Assembly (NCBI GenBank): GCA_006503475.1
Contig: RSEH01000299.1
Span: 1-52,449 of the forward strand
Source: Stentor roeselii
Lineage: Eukaryota; Ciliophora; Heterotrichea; Heterotrichida; Stentoridae
DNA: 52,449 nucleotides
Direction: 5' to 3'
Positions 9,599-18,745 of the stretch are shown here, piece by piece. The position numbers were made by a program, and so were the translations under genes. How positions within the stretch are numbered: position 1 is the first letter of the stretch; each line of letters opens with the position of its first letter. The notes beneath the pieces are model-generated. The model was not told the DNA's origin, made no database searches, and saw only the letters and a program-made list of their open reading frames with translations.

Positions 9599-11509
9599 AT
9601 GTCTGACAAAGAAACGAAATTTATGACAAATCGGGGATTACTCCATGAAGAAAACGGAATAAAGCACTGGGAGCAAGCCCAGAAAATCCTTTTAATGCAG
9701 AGATTCCTAGAATACACCAGAAATAAAGTCCTCGCAGATAAAATTGACCAAGAGTTGATAAATGAGAAATCCATGAAAACAGATGAAACCTCAAAAGTTC
9801 CAAAAGTATTAATATTTGCTCGTCACTGCTTCGATTTTTCAGTTTCTCTAATAAACATCTATCTTTGCTACTTAATTCCATTCCGTTTAGCATTTTACTC
9901 AGATAATCGAGTTTCAGAGCTTTTAGTGCATGATTTAATTCTCGACTTCATCCTTTTAGTTAACCTCATCATCAGAGTTTGCTATAAAAGAAAACATAAA
10001 TATCAACTAGTTCCAGGAAATGAAAAATTAAGTTACTTGAACCACTTTACCCATTTAAGACTTTACTCAGATGGTCTTTCAGTCATTCCTCTTTATCTAC
10101 TGTCTAGCAAATGGTACTGGTTAAAGCTAGGCCGATTATTAAGGGTTAACTCTCTGAGTGTTTTTTTCACTACTAAAAAGCCACCTTATAAAACACTCAG
10201 AAACTTTATTATAAACAATTATGCGATATTAGAAATTGTTTTGACTGTTTTAACTTATGTTAATATGATTGCAATCACTTGTCATTGTATTGCTTGTCTT
10301 TGGTTTTATATTCCCAATCAACTTTCAACACCCAATGAATTGACTTGGCTGGGTTATGGGTGGGAAAACTACAGCATTAATGATAATTATATGAGGTCTC
10401 TTTATTGGACTGCTGTTACTTTTTCTAGTGTTGGGTATGGGGATATCACTGGGAAGACTACTGAAGAATATATTTATTCGATGTTCGTCGAGTTTTTGGG
10501 AATTATGTGCTTTGCGTATCTTATGGGGTCGTTGACTAGCCTCATTAGTTTTAATCGATCGAAACAAGAAAAAATTATGAGTCGAGAAAATGAACTTACG
10601 AATTGGCTTATATTTGTTGATGATCAAATAAGTGATAAAGAAACTAAAAAAGAGTTAAATGATAAAATTTCTTCATATTTTCAGCATAAGTGGGCTTGTG
10701 ATCCAACCTCTATAAATGGTTACGAAGACTACTTCATGATGTTACCTCAAGAACTCTCCAAAAAACTATCAACTCATTTATTCTCCCACAGACTTGAAAT
10801 CTTTGAATCCCTACTAAAATATTTCCCAGAAATTCAATTCGAAATCGCATCCAAGTTGCAAGCCGAGAACTTTTTGACTCCTTGCGAAATATTAAGATGC
10901 CAAGAAAAAAACGAAAACATTTACTTGATAACTTCAGGAACGATTTCCATAGGAATTCCAGAGCTAGGGTATTGTTTATCATTGTCAAACGGGGCTTATT
11001 TCGGAGAAGATTCAGCAATTTTTGAAGATGAGTCGCCTGTGAGTTTTTACAGTTCAGGAGAAGCGATTTTATATTATTTCAAATTTGAAAATCTTAAGAA
11101 AATCTTTAAAAAAAGCAAACAAAACATCTGGGATTTCTCAAAACTTTCATTTAAGAGGTCGAAGTACTTCTTGGAAATGATTCATTATAAGTTCTCAAGT
11201 GAATTTTACATTTATGAGAATGAACTTGCTACTTTTTCATCACAGTTTGACTTAGAAAACTTTGAACTTTCCTTGGATCAGGAGGTAGAGTTCAATAAAA
11301 GAGCGAAAAATTTTATTGATACTTTTTTCTTGAAGAAAATAAAAGATCGAAGAATTGAAAATGATAAATTTTTAGATAGAATAAAAAAAAGAACTAAGAA
11401 TCTCGAAAAGAACATTCAAGGACTTAACAAAAAGTTTGAAAAAGAGATGAATGAAGTGATTTCTCGAGTTAGCCAAGCAATTTTTGACATTAAAAATCCT
11501 AATACTTAA
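9599..11509 (+). CDS. K+-type channel with cyclic-nucleotide-binding-like domain, copy B
   Basis: A 636-residue paralogue of the channel at 6244-8145, with the same order: six spans, SSVGYGDITG filter, C-linker, cNMP-like fold and coiled tail. I place the start at 9599 because MSDKETKF aligns with the starts of the other two copies. The pore region from GWENYSI through the filter to MFVEFLGIMCFAY is nearly unchanged from copy A, while the N-terminal third and tail diverge more. The cNMP fold reads EDESPVSF where the ligand-binding Arg is expected. Stop TAA. A frameshifted copy of the small partner gene follows. Confidence 0.88.
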   Translation: MSDKETKFMTNRGLLHEENGIKHWEQAQKILLMQRFLEYTRNKVLADKIDQELINEKSMKTDETSKVPKVLIFARHCFDFSVSLINIYLCYLIPFRLAFYSDNRVSELLVHDLILDFILLVNLIIRVCYKRKHKYQLVPGNEKLSYLNHFTHLRLYSDGLSVIPLYLLSSKWYWLKLGRLLRVNSLSVFFTTKKPPYKTLRNFIINNYAILEIVLTVLTYVNMIAITCHCIACLWFYIPNQLSTPNELTWLGYGWENYSINDNYMRSLYWTAVTFSSVGYGDITGKTTEEYIYSMFVEFLGIMCFAYLMGSLTSLISFNRSKQEKIMSRENELTNWLIFVDDQISDKETKKELNDKISSYFQHKWACDPTSINGYEDYFMMLPQELSKKLSTHLFSHRLEIFESLLKYFPEIQFEIASKLQAENFLTPCEILRCQEKNENIYLITSGTISIGIPELGYCLSLSNGAYFGEDSAIFEDESPVSFYSSGEAILYYFKFENLKKIFKKSKQNIWDFSKLSFKRSKYFLEMIHYKFSSEFYIYENELATFSSQFDLENFELSLDQEVEFNKRAKNFIDTFFLKKIKDRRIENDKFLDRIKKRTKNLEKNIQGLNKKFEKEMNEVISRVSQAIFDIKNPNT

Positions 11510-11542
11510 ACCTTTACAGGTTATTCTTCTTCCAATTATTAT

Positions 11543-11803
11543 CTAAGTAGTTATCAATAGTATAACATTAGCTCTGCTTATCATCTTCTTTCATCAAAGC
11601 ATCCCAACTTTTATAGGACTCGAAAAATTAGTTAATCACCACCAACTCTTAGAATCATCAGTCATTTTTTCATTAATATCTACAGAGTCCTGGAAGCAAG
11701 CTGGTCTGTCAATATTTGAAATAATGATCTTAAATTCAAGAGTTTTATTGTTTTTTGAAAATTTGCAAGCTTCGCATACTCCAAGACTATTGCAGACTCC
11801 CAT
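11543..11803 (-). pseudogene. frameshifted copy of the small channel-paired protein
   Basis: It starts MGVCNSLGVCEACK and matches the copies at 8202-8441 and 14909-15145 through DDSKSWW (about 55 residues). The next codon, CGA (Arg) in the others, is TGA here. A one-base deletion near 11628 (13 bases where the others have 14) then changes the frame, so the conserved TKLLESDKSW end is lost. If TGA is read as Trp the frame still runs to a TAG at 11543-11545, giving 86 residues with an unrelated tail. It could therefore be a dying gene or a variant that kept only the conserved N-terminal part. Confidence 0.65.
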
Positions 11804-12300
11804 GATAAATCATTTTAAGATTTAAGTATTAAAATTTCAGTTAATCTTAAGAGTTGCTTGTACTTGCCTTGAAAGAATGGTTAAAATTTTCAAAGAATAA
11901 ATAAAATATAAATCTAGATATATTCAATTTAAAGCAAACTTAAACAAATAGTAAGAAATAAGATCAGAAATAATTAGTTTGGATTTGAAAGCTGCTCTTT
12001 TATCATATAAATTTAAATGCTGTAATTATAACAGTGTTATTAGAATCTATGATAATCTGTTTGTATTGAGTATTATCATATTCATCAAAAATTAGTTTAA
12101 ATGTTTGTTGCCTGATAGTCTATACTTCATGAAAATTTTAAAGTAAATAAAACAAATGTTCCATAATTATAAGAATAGTTAGAAGGTCAGAAAATTATCT
12201 TCTTAACATAATGAATGTAAATTTAACTACCAGAGTAAAATTATTTATTTATAAAAACGCTATTAATTCGATTCAAAGCCTGTCAAAAAGTATTAATTCA
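11804..12300. other. intergenic spacer of channel unit 2
   Basis: AT-rich. It aligns in patches with the unit 1 spacer (around 12055-12105 with 8480-8530, and around 12255-12300 with 8685-8730). No gene seen. Confidence 0.5.
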
Positions 12301-12324
12301 CTAATTCATTAGAATCACTATGCT

Positions 12325-12680
12325 GCCTTAGACCTGAAGATCAAATTCCTACCGATTACAGTATGGATCGCCTTGATTTTATAAACTAAATATATTTGCC
12401 TTGTAATTGTAGCTATTCTCTCTCTTGTCTTTATCCTGCCAACCTATATCATACTCATCTGTCCAAATTTTGCAGTGGTAATGAACTTAAACAAAAATTA
12501 TATCTGATTCAAAGGATTTCAGATGAATAACTGTATAAGGAGTAACATTCATAAATAATTACCTCTTATTTCTGCACTTCTGAGTTTTGTATTAGGTCTA
12601 ACTTTCAAAATTCTTTTTCTCTTTGAAGGGGTAAGAATCTGGAACTTGAATCGAATTTGCAAAATATTTTTATGATTTTT
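12325..12680 (+). pseudogene. decayed copy of the small membrane-protein gene
   Basis: It aligns with 8925-9265 at the nucleotide level. GATCAAATTCCTACCGATTA matches the IPVDYRVD region, TTGTAGCTATTC matches the membrane span, and GAAGGGGTAAGAATCTGGAA matches the SGIKSET region near the 3' end, followed by a shared TTTGCAAAA. In-frame TAA codons and indels break it, so no reading gives a full protein under any heterotrich code. It occupies the same place relative to the following channel as the intact-looking copy does. Confidence 0.6.
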
Positions 12681-12954
12681 AATCTTAGGGTGCTATTATT
12701 TGAATCAGCATATAGTTGATTCTAAACTTTGAACAATCAATTTTATAGGGTTGCTTATAAGCATTGTAAATATCAAAAAAATTACAGTGTTGAGTCACAT
12801 TCACTTGCTTAAGTAGCTTATTATGAAGTCTTTCATAGAGACAAAAACATTCCAAATATCTAAATATTGAATATGTCACCCATCTCACAAATTCTAATTT
12901 CATTCCAAAAAAATTCAAATAAAACTTAAACACTCTGATGATAATATAAAAAAA

Positions 12955-14853
12955 ATGTCTGACAAAAAAGCAAAATTTCTGACAAAGCGTAGATTACTCT
13001 CTCAAGAAAACGGAATAAAGCACTGGGAACAAGCCCAGAAAATCCTCTTAATGCAAAGATTTCTAGAGTACACCAGAAACAAAGTACTTGCTGATAAAAT
13101 TGACCAGGAGTTCATCAATGAAAAATCGATGGGAGTAGACAAAGATTCAAAAGTTCCAAAAATATTAATAATGGCTCGTCACCTCTTCGATTTTTCAGTT
13201 TCTCTAATAAACATCTATCTTTGCTACTTGATTCCATTCCGTTTAGCATTTTACTCAGACAACCGAGTTTCAGAGCTTTGGGCCCACGACCTGTTTATTG
13301 ACTTTATCCTTTTAATAAACCTGATCCTAAGAATTTGTTATAAAATAAGAAATAAATATAAACTAGTCCCAGGAAGTGAAAAATTAAGTTACTTGAACCA
13401 TTTCACTCATTTGAGACTTTACACAGATGCTCTCTCAGTGATCCCTCTTTATTTACTCTCCAGCAAATGGTACTGGCTCAAGATAGGCCGATTATTGAGA
13501 TTCAACTCTCTAAGTGTTTTTTTCTCAAATAAAACACCTCCCTATAAAACACTGAGAAACTTCATCATAAACTATTATGCAATATTATGCAATATTTTGA
13601 CTGTTTTAAATTATGCCAATATGATCGCAATCACTTGTCATTGCATTGCTTGTCTTTGGTTTTTCATTCCCAATCAACTTTCAACGCCGAATGAATTGAC
13701 TTGGCTGGGTTATGGCTGGGAAAATTACAGCATTAATGATAATTATATGAGGTCTCTTTATTGGACTGCTGTTACTTTTTCTAGTGTTGGGTATGGGGAT
13801 ATCACTGGGAAAACTACTGAAGAATATATTTATTCGATGTTCGTCGAGTTTTTAGGAATCATGTTTTTTGCGTATCTTATGGGGTCGATAACTAGTCTCA
13901 TCAGTTATAATAACTTGAAACAGGAAAAACTTGTTAGTCGAGAAAATGAACTTACGAATTGGCTTATATTTGTTGATGATCAAATTCGAGGTAAAGAAAC
14001 TCAAAATGAATTGAAAACAAAAATTTCATCGTATTTTCAGCATAAGTGGGCTTGTGATCCAACCTCTATCAATGGGTTCGAAGACTATTTCATGATGTTA
14101 CCTCAAGAACTCTCCGAAAAGTTATCATCTCATTTATTCGGCCACAGACTTGAAATCTTTGAATCCCTTTTAAAATATTTCCCAGATATTCAATTCGAAA
14201 TCGCTTCAAAAATGGAAACCGAGAACTTTTTAACTTCTTGCGAAGTGTTGGGATATCAAGAGCCAAACCAAAACATATACCTGATAATTTCAGGAAATAT
14301 TTCAATAGGAATTCCAGATCTAGGCTATTGTTTATCCCTCTCAAACGGTGCTTATTTCGGAGAAGATTCTGCAATTTTTGGAGATAAGTCGCCTGTCAGT
14401 TTTTACAGTTCAGGACAAGCGATTTTGTATTACTTCAACTTCGAAGAATTAAAGAAAATCTTCAAAAAAAGCAAGCAAAACATCTGGAATTTCTCAAAAC
14501 TTTCATTTAAGAGGTCGAAGTACTTCTTTGAAATGATCCAATACAAGTTCTCAAGTGAATTTTATGTCTCTAATATTGATCTTGAGACTTTTTCATCACA
14601 TTTTAACTTAGATGAATTTGAACTCACTTTGGATCAGGAGCTAGAGTTCAACAGAAGAGCAAAAAATTTTATTGATACTTTTTTCCTGAAGAAAACAAAA
14701 GATGATAATTTTTCTCAGGAAGTAAAGAAAAATGCTGAGAAGCTTGAAAAGAACATTCAAGGACTTAACGAAAAGTTTGAAAGCGAGATGAATGAAGTGA
14801 TTTCTAGAGTCAATCAAGCAATTATTGATATTAAAAATTCAGAGATTGATTAA
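12955..14853 (+). CDS. K+-type channel with cyclic-nucleotide-binding-like domain, copy C
   Basis: A 632-residue paralogue, closest to copy B in its N-terminal half (ENGIKHWEQAQKILLMQRF, YNHF-type S3 region) and in the pore. It has the SSVGYGDITG filter and an S6 reading GIMFFAYLMGSITSL. The cNMP-like fold contains FGEDSAIFGDKSPVSF, again with no Arg at the usual ligand position. The tail is a charged amphipathic helix (KLEKNIQGLNEKFE). Start context AAAAAA-ATG; stop TAA. The small partner gene lies tail-to-tail 55 bases downstream, as in unit 1. Confidence 0.88.
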   Translation: MSDKKAKFLTKRRLLSQENGIKHWEQAQKILLMQRFLEYTRNKVLADKIDQEFINEKSMGVDKDSKVPKILIMARHLFDFSVSLINIYLCYLIPFRLAFYSDNRVSELWAHDLFIDFILLINLILRICYKIRNKYKLVPGSEKLSYLNHFTHLRLYTDALSVIPLYLLSSKWYWLKIGRLLRFNSLSVFFSNKTPPYKTLRNFIINYYAILCNILTVLNYANMIAITCHCIACLWFFIPNQLSTPNELTWLGYGWENYSINDNYMRSLYWTAVTFSSVGYGDITGKTTEEYIYSMFVEFLGIMFFAYLMGSITSLISYNNLKQEKLVSRENELTNWLIFVDDQIRGKETQNELKTKISSYFQHKWACDPTSINGFEDYFMMLPQELSEKLSSHLFGHRLEIFESLLKYFPDIQFEIASKMETENFLTSCEVLGYQEPNQNIYLIISGNISIGIPDLGYCLSLSNGAYFGEDSAIFGDKSPVSFYSSGQAILYYFNFEELKKIFKKSKQNIWNFSKLSFKRSKYFFEMIQYKFSSEFYVSNIDLETFSSHFNLDEFELTLDQELEFNRRAKNFIDTFFLKKTKDDNFSQEVKKNAEKLEKNIQGLNEKFESEMNEVISRVNQAIIDIKNSEID

Positions 14854-14908
14854 ACCTTTTACTGGTTATTCTTATTTTATTGTCTAAGTAGTCTTCAATA
14901 GAATTACA

Positions 14909-15145
14909 TTAACCCTGTTTATCATCTTCTTTCATCAAAACATCCCAACTTTTATCTGACTCTAGCAACTTAGTGAATCGCCACCAGCTCTTTGAATCAT
15001 CAGTTATTTTACCATCAATATCTACTGAGTCTTGAAACCCAGCTGGTCTGTCAATATTTGAGACGATTATGTTGAATTCAAGAGTTTGATTGTATTCTGA
15101 AAAGTGGCAAGCTTCGCATGCCCCAAGGCTAGTACAGGTTCCCAT
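14909..15145 (-). CDS. small Cys/Trp-containing protein paired with channel C
   Basis: A 78-residue protein, MGTCTSLGACEACH and onward. Here position 6 is Ser, so the N-terminus fits the myristoylation consensus (Gly2, Ser6), with Cys4 available for palmitoylation. The core SKSWWRFTKLLESDKSW is identical to the copy next to channel A, while the last 10 residues differ. It is the third occurrence of the channel/small-gene pair. No named family recognised. Confidence 0.74.
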   Translation of the reverse strand: MGTCTSLGACEACHFSEYNQTLEFNIIVSNIDRPAGFQDSVDIDGKITDDSKSWWRFTKLLESDKSWDVLMKEDDKQG

Positions 15146-15172
15146 GCTAAATAATTATAACATTTAAGTATT

Positions 15173-16999
15173 TTAAACTTCAGTCAATCCTAAGAGTTGC
15201 TTGTACCTCCTGCCTTCTACATCTTCATGAAAAATCAGCTCAAAGCGGTTGACAGGGCAGCTTTCAAGAGACTGCCCCAAAGGTGGAGGAAAAACACAAT
15301 CCAAAGAAAGTTTAAATGCATTATCAATCATCGCAGGAATCAACGATGCCAAGTAAGGAGAACTAAGTTCAAAGCAAGGATTCGTATTAACTTCAATAAG
15401 CCAAGGTCTAAACTTATGATCAATCATGAAGTCATATCCAAAAATCTCAAAAGCATGCATTTTTTTTCCATTATCTATCGAAAGAGAAGCAGCGACCATA
15501 GAATCTTTGACAATATTTTTAATCAAAGGTAAAACACCAGTAAAAAAATTGACATGTTTCTCTGGAAATGCAGAGTCAAGGTACTTTTGAAGTTCTTTAT
15601 AAGAAAGTTTATTCCCATTTTCAAACTTTCCATATTCCAAACAATTCTTCTGAACAGCGTCATTTGTCAGATGAACAAACAAGTTCTGAGTATCTTTTGT
15701 TGAATACTCACTCGAGGCTGTTCGAAGGTACCCGTCAAGGTAAAAATACCCAACAAGGACTCCATTAAGACTCGACATCAAACTATAACAGCGAATATCA
15801 AATTTTCGTTTATGAAACAAAAGTGGCTTTTCAATGTACTTCTGCAAAATGTAAGACTTGCTACTTTCTGACTTTAAAATAGAAATAATTTCAGGAAGAC
15901 TTCTACAGACTTGAATGCCTTGGCCTCTATTTGTGTATTCTCCAGGTTTTACTATCCAAATATTTTTAAAAGAAGTTTTAAATTGTTTTCTTTTTTCGAG
16001 TTTTGAGTGAATTTTCAGGAAGTCTTTAAAAATTGGGTCTGAGTCGTTGATGACTGAAAAACTGAGAGGAAGCTTTTCGAAGATGTTTTTGTTTAGGGTC
16101 TTGTAATAAAGATTCATTGTTGAAAGAAGGTCTTTTTTATTGCTGAGGCACTCGTTGAACTCGAGACGGTTGTGAAGCTTTTGATGCTCTGGATGCATCT
16201 TTTCACCTTTTAGTGACTGGAAAGAACTGGAGTCTTTTATTAGATTAAGACCGAGGGACTCGAGGTCAACGTTTTTGTAAACTCTTGTTGCTATTTGTGC
16301 TTTTAAACTGCAGACTAGCGGAAAGATATCGTTTTCTTCTTTTAGTGTTATTATTGGGTGGTAGGCTGGAGATTTGAATTTTTCGAGAACTTGCTTGTCT
16401 TTCCATTGAGTCCAGATAAAATTTGCTGATTCTTTTGAATCGACTTCTTGCCACCAATTCCTACTCAAAATAATCTTCTTAACCAGTTTCGCATTATTCC
16501 CCTTGCCAATAAAGACCTTATAACTAGCAAAAACCACATTAAAAGGTTCAAGTGCATGCAAGACACTAACAGTCTTTCTCCAAAGTCTTTCAATTTCCGG
16601 TTTAGCCTTAGCAGCCCATTCCTTAATCCGACAAGCTTCCTTAATAGAAAGTTGATCAGAGCCCGAGCAAGCCAAAGACGATCTTCCTGATTTTTTACAA
16701 GTCTTTGAAATTTTTGCCTGAATTTTTGAATGAACTCTCGAGTTGCCCGAGTCATTCACACTCGAGTTCAAAAGTCTTGGCAAGTCCGAACGGAATAAAG
16801 AATTCGTCGCTGAAGCCAAGGCTAACATCGCTGACTTGATTTTTGGTTTTACTTTAAATAACGATAGAGCTTTTGACTTGTGTGCGAAAGGCGATGAATC
16901 TGATGAGAGGATGCTACTTGGAGTGCATCGAGCTGTGGTTGTTTGAGTTCTTTTTGTGTTGGATGGAGTTGGTAAAGAAGATTTTACTGTTTTATGCAT
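15173..16999 (-). CDS. tubulin tyrosine ligase-like (TTLL) protein
   Basis: A 608-residue protein with a Ser/Thr/basic N-terminal region of about 120 residues, then an ATP-grasp TTL domain in the C-terminal half. Motifs in order are IWIVKPGE and NRGQGIQV (nucleotide loop), ILQKYIEKPLL, RKFDIRCY, GYFYLDGYLRTA, LFVHLTNDAVQ, EIFGYDFMID and WLIEVNTNP (metal and ATP site). TTLL enzymes add Glu or Gly chains to tubulin, and ciliates carry many. The sequence does not tell me which; a glycylase of the TTLL3/8 type is possible. All Trp codons seen are TGG. Stop TAA; the PX gene ends 32 bases upstream on the same strand. Confidence 0.85.
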   Translation of the reverse strand: MHKTVKSSLPTPSNTKRTQTTTARCTPSSILSSDSSPFAHKSKALSLFKVKPKIKSAMLALASATNSLFRSDLPRLLNSSVNDSGNSRVHSKIQAKISKTCKKSGRSSLACSGSDQLSIKEACRIKEWAAKAKPEIERLWRKTVSVLHALEPFNVVFASYKVFIGKGNNAKLVKKIILSRNWWQEVDSKESANFIWTQWKDKQVLEKFKSPAYHPIITLKEENDIFPLVCSLKAQIATRVYKNVDLESLGLNLIKDSSSFQSLKGEKMHPEHQKLHNRLEFNECLSNKKDLLSTMNLYYKTLNKNIFEKLPLSFSVINDSDPIFKDFLKIHSKLEKRKQFKTSFKNIWIVKPGEYTNRGQGIQVCRSLPEIISILKSESSKSYILQKYIEKPLLFHKRKFDIRCYSLMSSLNGVLVGYFYLDGYLRTASSEYSTKDTQNLFVHLTNDAVQKNCLEYGKFENGNKLSYKELQKYLDSAFPEKHVNFFTGVLPLIKNIVKDSMVAASLSIDNGKKMHAFEIFGYDFMIDHKFRPWLIEVNTNPCFELSSPYLASLIPAMIDNAFKLSLDCVFPPPLGQSLESCPVNRFELIFHEDVEGRRYKQLLGLTEV

Positions 17000-17031
17000 T
17001 TTTTATTTGGTGATTGGGTTGGAAAGTTTTT

Positions 17032-17758
17032 TTAGTATGTGTTAGAATTTTTTAAGTTTTTCATTAAGAACTTCAGGTGGAGGATCTCGTAGTTTGTTAA
17101 GGGTTTTAAGTGATCACAGGTTTTTACTCCGAGATTTACTAGGTTGTGTAGACAGTCGAAACAATGATATGAGTTGCAGTTTTTTAGTGTGTATCTTCTG
17201 CTGTGCTTTTCTAGGATGTGAGATAAATTTAGTTCTTCGGGAAGGTGCTCAGTCTTTAGTATCTCTTTGGAAATCCTCTTAAAATTAGCAAGATCCAAAT
17301 TACTAATCATTTCCAAATCAAGAGATTGAACCAAACAAAGACAAATTTCTTTAAGATTATCAGCCATTTTAAAACTATTATCAAAAATTTCCATCCCTAG
17401 CCCACTGATCCCTGAATCTGACAGGCATTCCAAGAAATTCGATAAAAAACTTGCAAGAGTGACTATAAGGTCTTCTAGAAATTTCAATCATATAAAGTTC
17501 CAAGTCTTGTCGTCTCTGTTCAAGTTGTTCCTGTGACTTGCCCGTGAGTCTAGTCCAATACTTCTTTTTAGGAAATTTAGGAAGAGGGATATCATGTTCT
17601 TTTGCGATCATTTTGATCACTTTTTGGAGTTCTAAGAACTCAGAGTACCTTTTTTCTACCACATGTTCCCAGTCGTGGTACCTGATGTGAAGAGAGTACA
17701 CGTAGAAGGTTTTGCTCTCATTTGTGATTTGTCGATATGATGGAATCGAAATATCCAT
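17032..17758 (-). CDS. PX-domain protein with an unresolved one-base frame change
   Basis: Residues 1-120 form a PX domain: YHDWEHVVEKRYSEFLELQK, a Pro-rich turn (IPLPKFPKKKYW), RRQDLELYMIEI and a closing FFIEFLGM. PX domains bind phosphoinositides on endosomes. The PX frame hits TGA then TAA at 17378-17383, directly after a T5 run (17383-17387, plus strand A5). Dropping one T joins it to an open frame of about 115 more residues ending TAG at 17032, Cys/His-containing (CNSYHCFDCLHNL). No 15- or 16-nt GT..AG intron fits the junction. It could be an assembly error, a real frameshift mutation, +1 recoding, or two overlapping genes. Confidence 0.65.
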
Positions 17759-17960
17759 TTTATAACCAGGCTAATTCAATCCCTTCAAATCACAGACTAA
17801 AGAATTCTAAGATAATGACCAAATCTCCATCAATTCCTTTTCTATCAAAAATTATTATCTCTAAAAAATTTCCTAATTTTCTAAAGTTCTACAAAAAAAT
17901 TTCTAAATTATTCTAAAAAATTACCCTTTTTCAAAACATTTAAACATCCCCCCAGGATAA
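17759..17960. promoter_or_regulatory. divergent promoter region, PX gene / PCNA
   Basis: A 202-bp gap between start codons facing away from each other. The PCNA side is A/T/C-rich with hardly any G, the composition seen upstream of other genes here. No discrete box stands out beyond GGATAA before the PCNA ATG. Confidence 0.4.
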
Positions 17961-18722
17961 ATGTTTGAAGCTCGATTAGCCCAAGGCCTAATCCTAAAGA
18001 AAATAATCGAAGCTTTAAAAGAACTAGTAACTGACGTCAACCTCGACATCAACCGCGAAGGAATTTCTCTTCAAGCGATGGACGCTTCTCACGTGGCGCT
18101 TGTGACTTTTTTTCTTCGTGGTGAGTGTTTCCAGGACTTTCACTGTGACCGTCCTCAAGCGATTGGTATTTCGATATCAAGTTTAGCGAAAGTGATAAAA
18201 TGTGCTGAAAATGACGATTCAATAGTGATAAGGGCAGAGGACAATGCAAGTCTCATCACTTTGATCTTTGAAGGGAAAAGTGAGGACCGGGTCAGTGAGT
18301 TTAACTTGAACTTGCTGAGTCTTGAAGTTGAACATATGGGAATACCTGACCAGGAATACGCTGCAGTTATTCAGATACCCAGTAGTGAACTTAGCAGGAT
18401 TTGTAGAGAACTTAGCCAGTTGTCTGATACTATCAATATTGACATCAATAAGGAACGCGTTATCTTCTCGGTCAATGGCGATACTGGACGAGGAGCTATT
18501 TCTTTGAGTCAGAAAAGTCAGAAGAATATTTTAGAAGTGGTGAATAATGTCAATGCTTCTTTTGCCTTGAGGTATTTGAACTTGTTTAATAAAGCTGCTA
18601 GTTTGTCTGGTACTGTAACTTTATCGGTATCAGAAGATCTTCCGTTGATTGTAAAGTATGAGTTCGATATTGGAATAATGAAGTATTACCTGGCACCAAA
18701 AATAAACGATGAATTCACTTAA
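17961..18722 (+). CDS. PCNA: proliferating cell nuclear antigen (sliding clamp)
   Basis: A 253-residue PCNA of near-normal length. It begins MFEARLAQGLILKKIIEALK and carries the first-domain signature GISLQAMDASHVALVTFFL. It continues with IGISISSLAKVIKCAEN, an interdomain region (EYAAVIQIPSSELSRICREL), GDTGRGAISL, and a C-terminal strand ending LPLIVKYEFDIGIMKYYLAPK. The trimeric clamp tethers DNA polymerase and repair factors in the nucleus. Stop TAA. Its 3' end lies 23 bases from the convergent caprin-like gene, and a decayed copy of that 3' end is present near 20165-20256. Confidence 0.96.
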   Translation: MFEARLAQGLILKKIIEALKELVTDVNLDINREGISLQAMDASHVALVTFFLRGECFQDFHCDRPQAIGISISSLAKVIKCAENDDSIVIRAEDNASLITLIFEGKSEDRVSEFNLNLLSLEVEHMGIPDQEYAAVIQIPSSELSRICRELSQLSDTINIDINKERVIFSVNGDTGRGAISLSQKSQKNILEVVNNVNASFALRYLNLFNKAASLSGTVTLSVSEDLPLIVKYEFDIGIMKYYLAPKINDEFT

Positions 18723-18745
18723 GCCATTTTTTATTCTTCTAGGTA

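Noticed and set aside
12685-12933. 82-codon minus-strand frame between the decayed membrane gene and channel C
   Set aside because: The first codon is GTG, the internal ATG lacks the usual context, and no equivalent exists in unit 1. The sequence has no recognisable domain. A weak resemblance to the Cys-loop of the local membrane proteins was not enough.
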